Positions 43,030 to 45,521 of a stretch of 45,521 bases of DNA are shown here, piece after piece (positions within the stretch are counted from its first letter, which is position 1; every line of letters starts with the position of its first letter). The stretch comes from UBA12191 sp964422295 (GTDB lineage Bacteria; Planctomycetota; UBA8108; UBA1146): contig CAYRAM010000021.1 of assembly GCA_964422295.1 (NCBI GenBank), forward strand, positions 1-45,521. The letters are read 5' to 3'. The notes under the pieces are model-generated. The model did no database searches and was not told where the DNA came from. It was given only the letters and a program-made list of their open reading frames with translations. A program made the translations under genes and the position numbers.

Positions 43030-45279
43030 CTAACTGCGTCGATTTCGATCTCCGCCACGGCCTCGATCACCACCTCTTCCACGACCTCGGTCGCCCCCTC
43101 GATCGCCCCCTCTTCCGTGGCCACGGTCACCACCTCTTGGGCGATCACCGTCTCCTTGGGTCACTGCGGTGGGCTCAATTTTGCCCTCATCGATGAGTAC
43201 GGCCTTGTGGGAAAGACGCAACCTGCCTTGGGGATCGCTCTCAAGAACTTTAACCCGAAGTTCGTCGCCGCGTTTAACCACCGAACTGACGTCATCGACA
43301 TAATCAGCAGAAAGCTCGGAAACGTGTACCAGTCCTTCCTGGCCAGGAAGGACCTCAACAAAGCAGCCAAAGTCCTTGATGGATACGACTTTGCCATTGT
43401 AAACCCGACCGACTTCCACATCCTGTGTCAGCATCTCGATGTGCTCCCTGGCTGCGGACGCGCTTTCATTGTCTTTGCCCCAAATGGTAATCACACCGGT
43501 ATCCGCAATTTCGATGGTAGCACCGGTCTCTTCCTGTATTCCCTTGATCACTTTTCCGGATGGCCCAATGACGATTCCGATCTTTTCCGGATCGATCGTA
43601 ATACGCATAATTTTAGGAGCGAGAGGTGAGACTTCTTCCCTTGGTCGATCCAGTTTTTTGAGCATCTCCTTGAGGATGTAAATGCGTCCGTCTTTTGCCT
43701 GATTGAGGGCTCTCGCCATCAAATCTCTACTCAGCCCGGAGATTTTGACATCCATTTGAAGTGCGGTGATTCCCTTTTGGGAACCGGTCACCTTGAAATC
43801 CATGTCTCCATGGTGATCTTCGCTGCCCAAAATATCGGAGAGCACAAAGTGCTGATCTCCCTCTTCGATCAAACCCATCGCAATTCCTGCCACTGGGCGT
43901 TTGAGAGGAACACCTGCATCCATGAGAGCAAGGACACCACCGCAGACACTCGCCATCGACGACGATCCATTTGATTCGGTAATGTCGCTGACCACACGGA
44001 GCGTGTAAGGGAAATCGTCATGATCCGGGAGGACGGTACGAATGGCTCTCTCTGCGAGCGCTCCATGGCCAATTTCCCGTCTCTTGGGCCCCCTGTTGGG
44101 CCAAGCCTCTCCGACACAATAAGCAGGGAAATTGTAGTGCAGCATGAATCGCTCACGCTTTTCGTCGATCAGCCCGTCGATTCTCTGCTCATCAAAGGAA
44201 GTTCCCAAGGTCGCAGATACGATTGCTTGGGTCTCCCCTCTGGTGAAGACCGATGAACCATGGGTTCTCGGCAGAAAACTGAGTTCGGTATCGATTTGAC
44301 GGATATCGGTCAAGCCACGACCGTCAGACCTGGTCGACTCCTGGATGATCAAATCCCGTTCGACCTTCTTTTTTACACCCCCAAGGAATCCACTGACCTC
44401 TTTGGGATCGGGGCATGTTCCGGCCTCAACGGCCTCTGCAGGGCACAATTCTTCCTTGATCTCATTGCAGATCACTTCCATTGCACGCTTTTTCTCATGT
44501 TTCCCGGGTGTACGAATCGCTTCTCGAAGACGGTTGTATGCCATGCCGTGCACTTTGGTGCGAAGTTCTTCGTCGACCTCAGGAGCAACAAATTCCATCT
44601 TGGGCTTACCTGCGAGGCCCACCAACTCTTCGATCATGCCAATGATGGTCTGACACTCCGTATGGGCCAATTCCAATGCGTCAATCATGACCGATTCGTC
44701 AACTTCTTTGGCACCCGCCTCAACCATCACGATGGCGTCATTTGTGGCTGCAACAACAAGATCGATATCGCTCAGTTCACGCGTTGCATGATCGGGATTA
44801 ACCACAAATTCGTCATTCACACGTCCGATGCGAACAGCTCCTATGGGTCCTTCGAATGGCAATTCGGAAATGGACAGTGAGGCTGACGCACAAATCATGG
44901 CAAGGATATCTGGATCATTCTCACGGTCAGCAGAAAGAACTGCCGAAGCAACGGATACGTCCTTCATGAATCCATCAGGGAATAGTGGCCTGACAGGACG
45001 ATCGATCAGCCTTGCGGTCAGAATCTCTTTCGTCGTTGGACGTCCTTCGCGCTTGAAGAATCCTCCAGGGATTTTTCCGGCGGCGTAATTGTTTTCCCGA
45101 TAATCCACGGTCAATGGGAAAAAGTCTCCGCCGAAGCGAGGCTCACCCCATGTTACTGCGCAAAAAACTGCGCAATCGCCCCAGCGGACAATGGTCGCAC
45201 CTGCTGCTTGTTTTGCAATCAGTCCTGTTTCGATGCTGAGAGGTCTACCCCCAACTTCTCTTGTTACTACGTGTGTCAT
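43030..45279 (-). CDS. pnp: Polynucleotide phosphorylase with RGG/D-rich tail
   Basis: From ATG 45279 (AGGAGG upstream) the protein has 749 residues. Two RNase PH-like domains are present: the first with GKIPGGFFKREGRPTTKE, the second with RSDGRGLTDIR and the active-site core SDITESNGSSSMASVCGG and DILGSEDHHGDMDFK. A KH domain (GIVIGPSGKVIKGIQEET) and an S1 domain (GRVYNGKVVSIKDFGCFVEV) follow. The last 43 residues are a low-complexity RGGDRG/GRGRGG tail that adds RNA-binding potential. PNPase degrades RNA 3' to 5' with phosphate and forms the degradosome core in many bacteria. It has its own promoter, structured leader and terminator. No rpsO is visible upstream. Confidence 0.97.
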   Translation of the reverse strand: MTHVVTREVGGRPLSIETGLIAKQAAGATIVRWGDCAVFCAVTWGEPRFGGDFFPLTVDYRENNYAAGKIPGGFFKREGRPTTKEILTARLIDRPVRPLFPDGFMKDVSVASAVLSADRENDPDILAMICASASLSISELPFEGPIGAVRIGRVNDEFVVNPDHATRELSDIDLVVAATNDAIVMVEAGAKEVDESVMIDALELAHTECQTIIGMIEELVGLAGKPKMEFVAPEVDEELRTKVHGMAYNRLREAIRTPGKHEKKRAMEVICNEIKEELCPAEAVEAGTCPDPKEVSGFLGGVKKKVERDLIIQESTRSDGRGLTDIRQIDTELSFLPRTHGSSVFTRGETQAIVSATLGTSFDEQRIDGLIDEKRERFMLHYNFPAYCVGEAWPNRGPKRREIGHGALAERAIRTVLPDHDDFPYTLRVVSDITESNGSSSMASVCGGVLALMDAGVPLKRPVAGIAMGLIEEGDQHFVLSDILGSEDHHGDMDFKVTGSQKGITALQMDVKISGLSRDLMARALNQAKDGRIYILKEMLKKLDRPREEVSPLAPKIMRITIDPEKIGIVIGPSGKVIKGIQEETGATIEIADTGVITIWGKDNESASAAREHIEMLTQDVEVGRVYNGKVVSIKDFGCFVEVLPGQEGLVHVSELSADYVDDVSSVVKRGDELRVKVLESDPQGRLRLSHKAVLIDEGKIEPTAVTQGDGDRPRGGDRGHGRGGDRGGDRGRGRGGDRGRGGDRNRRS

Positions 45280-45289
45280 CAATCCTCCT

Positions 45290-45320
45290 GGCAGCCCCTG
45301 CTGCCGACGCTCCATGCGTC
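45290..45320 (-). promoter_or_regulatory. Double hairpin in the pnp leader
   Basis: On the minus strand two stems follow each other without a gap: GACGC-loop-GCGTC (45306-45320) and GGCAGC-AGGG-GCTGCC (45290-45305). The second ends one base before the AGGAGG ribosome binding site. Structured leaders cleaved by RNase III control pnp in enterobacteria; a similar role here is inference. Confidence 0.6.
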
Positions 45321-45322
45321 TC

Positions 45323-45352
45323 GTTATATTTTCTTCAAAACTTTTGTCTCAA
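45323..45352 (-). promoter_or_regulatory. Candidate pnp promoter (sigma70 type)
   Basis: On the minus strand TTGAGA (45347-45352) and TATAAC (45323-45328) are 18 bp apart, each matching 5 of 6 consensus bases. Transcription would begin near 45316 and include both leader hairpins only partly if it begins further down; a start at about 45320 would include both. Confidence 0.5.
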
Positions 45353-45424
45353 TTTCAGGGGAAGTAGACCGAGAGATCAACTCTCATTGCCGTCAGCAAG
45401 GGTCAACAACCCAAAACGGGGCTT

Positions 45425-45521
45425 CGTCACCTTGCGAGGAAACTCGTCACCTAGCGAGGAATCCATGAGAGGAATCAACGAGAGGAATCGACGAGTGATA
45501 TCAACGAGTGATATCAACGAG
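45425..45521. repeat. Tandem repeats at the window edge
   Basis: Two 20-bp units (CGTCACCTTGCGAGGAAACT at 45425-45444 and a copy at 45445-45464 with three changes) are followed by 13-bp units GAGGAATCAACGA, GAGGAATCGACGA, GTGATATCAACGA and GTGATATCAACGA (45469-45520). The last two are identical and the array is cut by the window end. No open reading frame covers it. Confidence 0.85.

Noticed and set aside
42952..43629. 225-codon plus-strand frame antisense to pnp
   Set aside because: Shadow of the well-conserved PNPase KH/S1/tail coding sequence; low complexity keeps the frame open.
1..45521. CRISPR arrays, IS elements, prophage genes
   Set aside because: No spaced repeats of CRISPR type, no transposase, integrase or phage structural gene could be recognised; the 45425-45521 repeats are directly tandem without spacers.

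Overview
The window looks like a chromosomal segment of a Planctomycetota-like bacterium, probably uncultured. This rests on three secreted proteins ending in paired dockerin-type Ca-binding repeats (RGDVDGDGAINVADAV and similar), on the secreted HEAT/VWA and TPR/Sm-like proteins, and on an arginine/glycine/aspartate-rich tail on PNPase. The phylum assignment is inference; no rRNA or ribosomal protein gene is present. Genes are packed very tightly, with many ATGA-type start/stop overlaps and several convergent pairs whose stop codons overlap.

Left edge (1-1824): two near-identical 46-bp copies of the 3' half of a tRNA-Ala(CGC), from anticodon loop to acceptor end, flank about 1.7 kb that carries one secreted dockerin-type protein. 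This is the usual footprint of tRNA-targeted integration. Then (1825-6374) come a lipoprotein alpha/beta hydrolase, the tRNA 2-selenouridine synthase SelU (minus strand), an ECF sigma factor with a coupled membrane protein and a secreted Arg/Lys-rich protein, and a zinc-ribbon membrane protein ending in a strong terminator.

6452-18924 is a mixed housekeeping/secreted region: a secreted HEAT-VWA protein, a GH113-like glycosidase with an unrecognised coupled gene, KtrA and KtrB (potassium uptake) arranged tail to tail, tRNA-Arg(CCG), ApaH, a NYN-type nuclease with a probable LOTUS-like end, two beta-propeller/dockerin proteins, and HolA.

18927-37487 is the outstanding feature: an 18.5-kb, 11-gene minus-strand operon for a type II secretion/type IV pilus-like pseudopilus. 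In transcription order it holds an FHA-GAF-sigma54 activator, an FHA transmembrane protein, a PilM-PilN fusion, PilO-like, a small GspC/PilP-like membrane protein, a TPR protein, GspG, GspH with a LamG-like insertion, a giant 1898-residue GspK, GspJ and GspI. Several members carry lectin-like beta-sandwich regions, and GspK and GspJ share a repeated 'E-x-x-Y ... RG' module. No assembly ATPase, platform protein, secretin or prepilin peptidase is in the window. A structure that displays ligand-binding domains on pseudopilins is my best candidate for an undescribed system.

Right edge (37488-45521): DacB (PBP4), an unrecognised Cys/His-containing protein, a coupled M19 dipeptidase and YtcJ-like amidohydrolase, and pnp with a promoter, a doubly hairpinned leader and a terminator. 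A 13-bp tandem repeat array runs off the window edge upstream of pnp.
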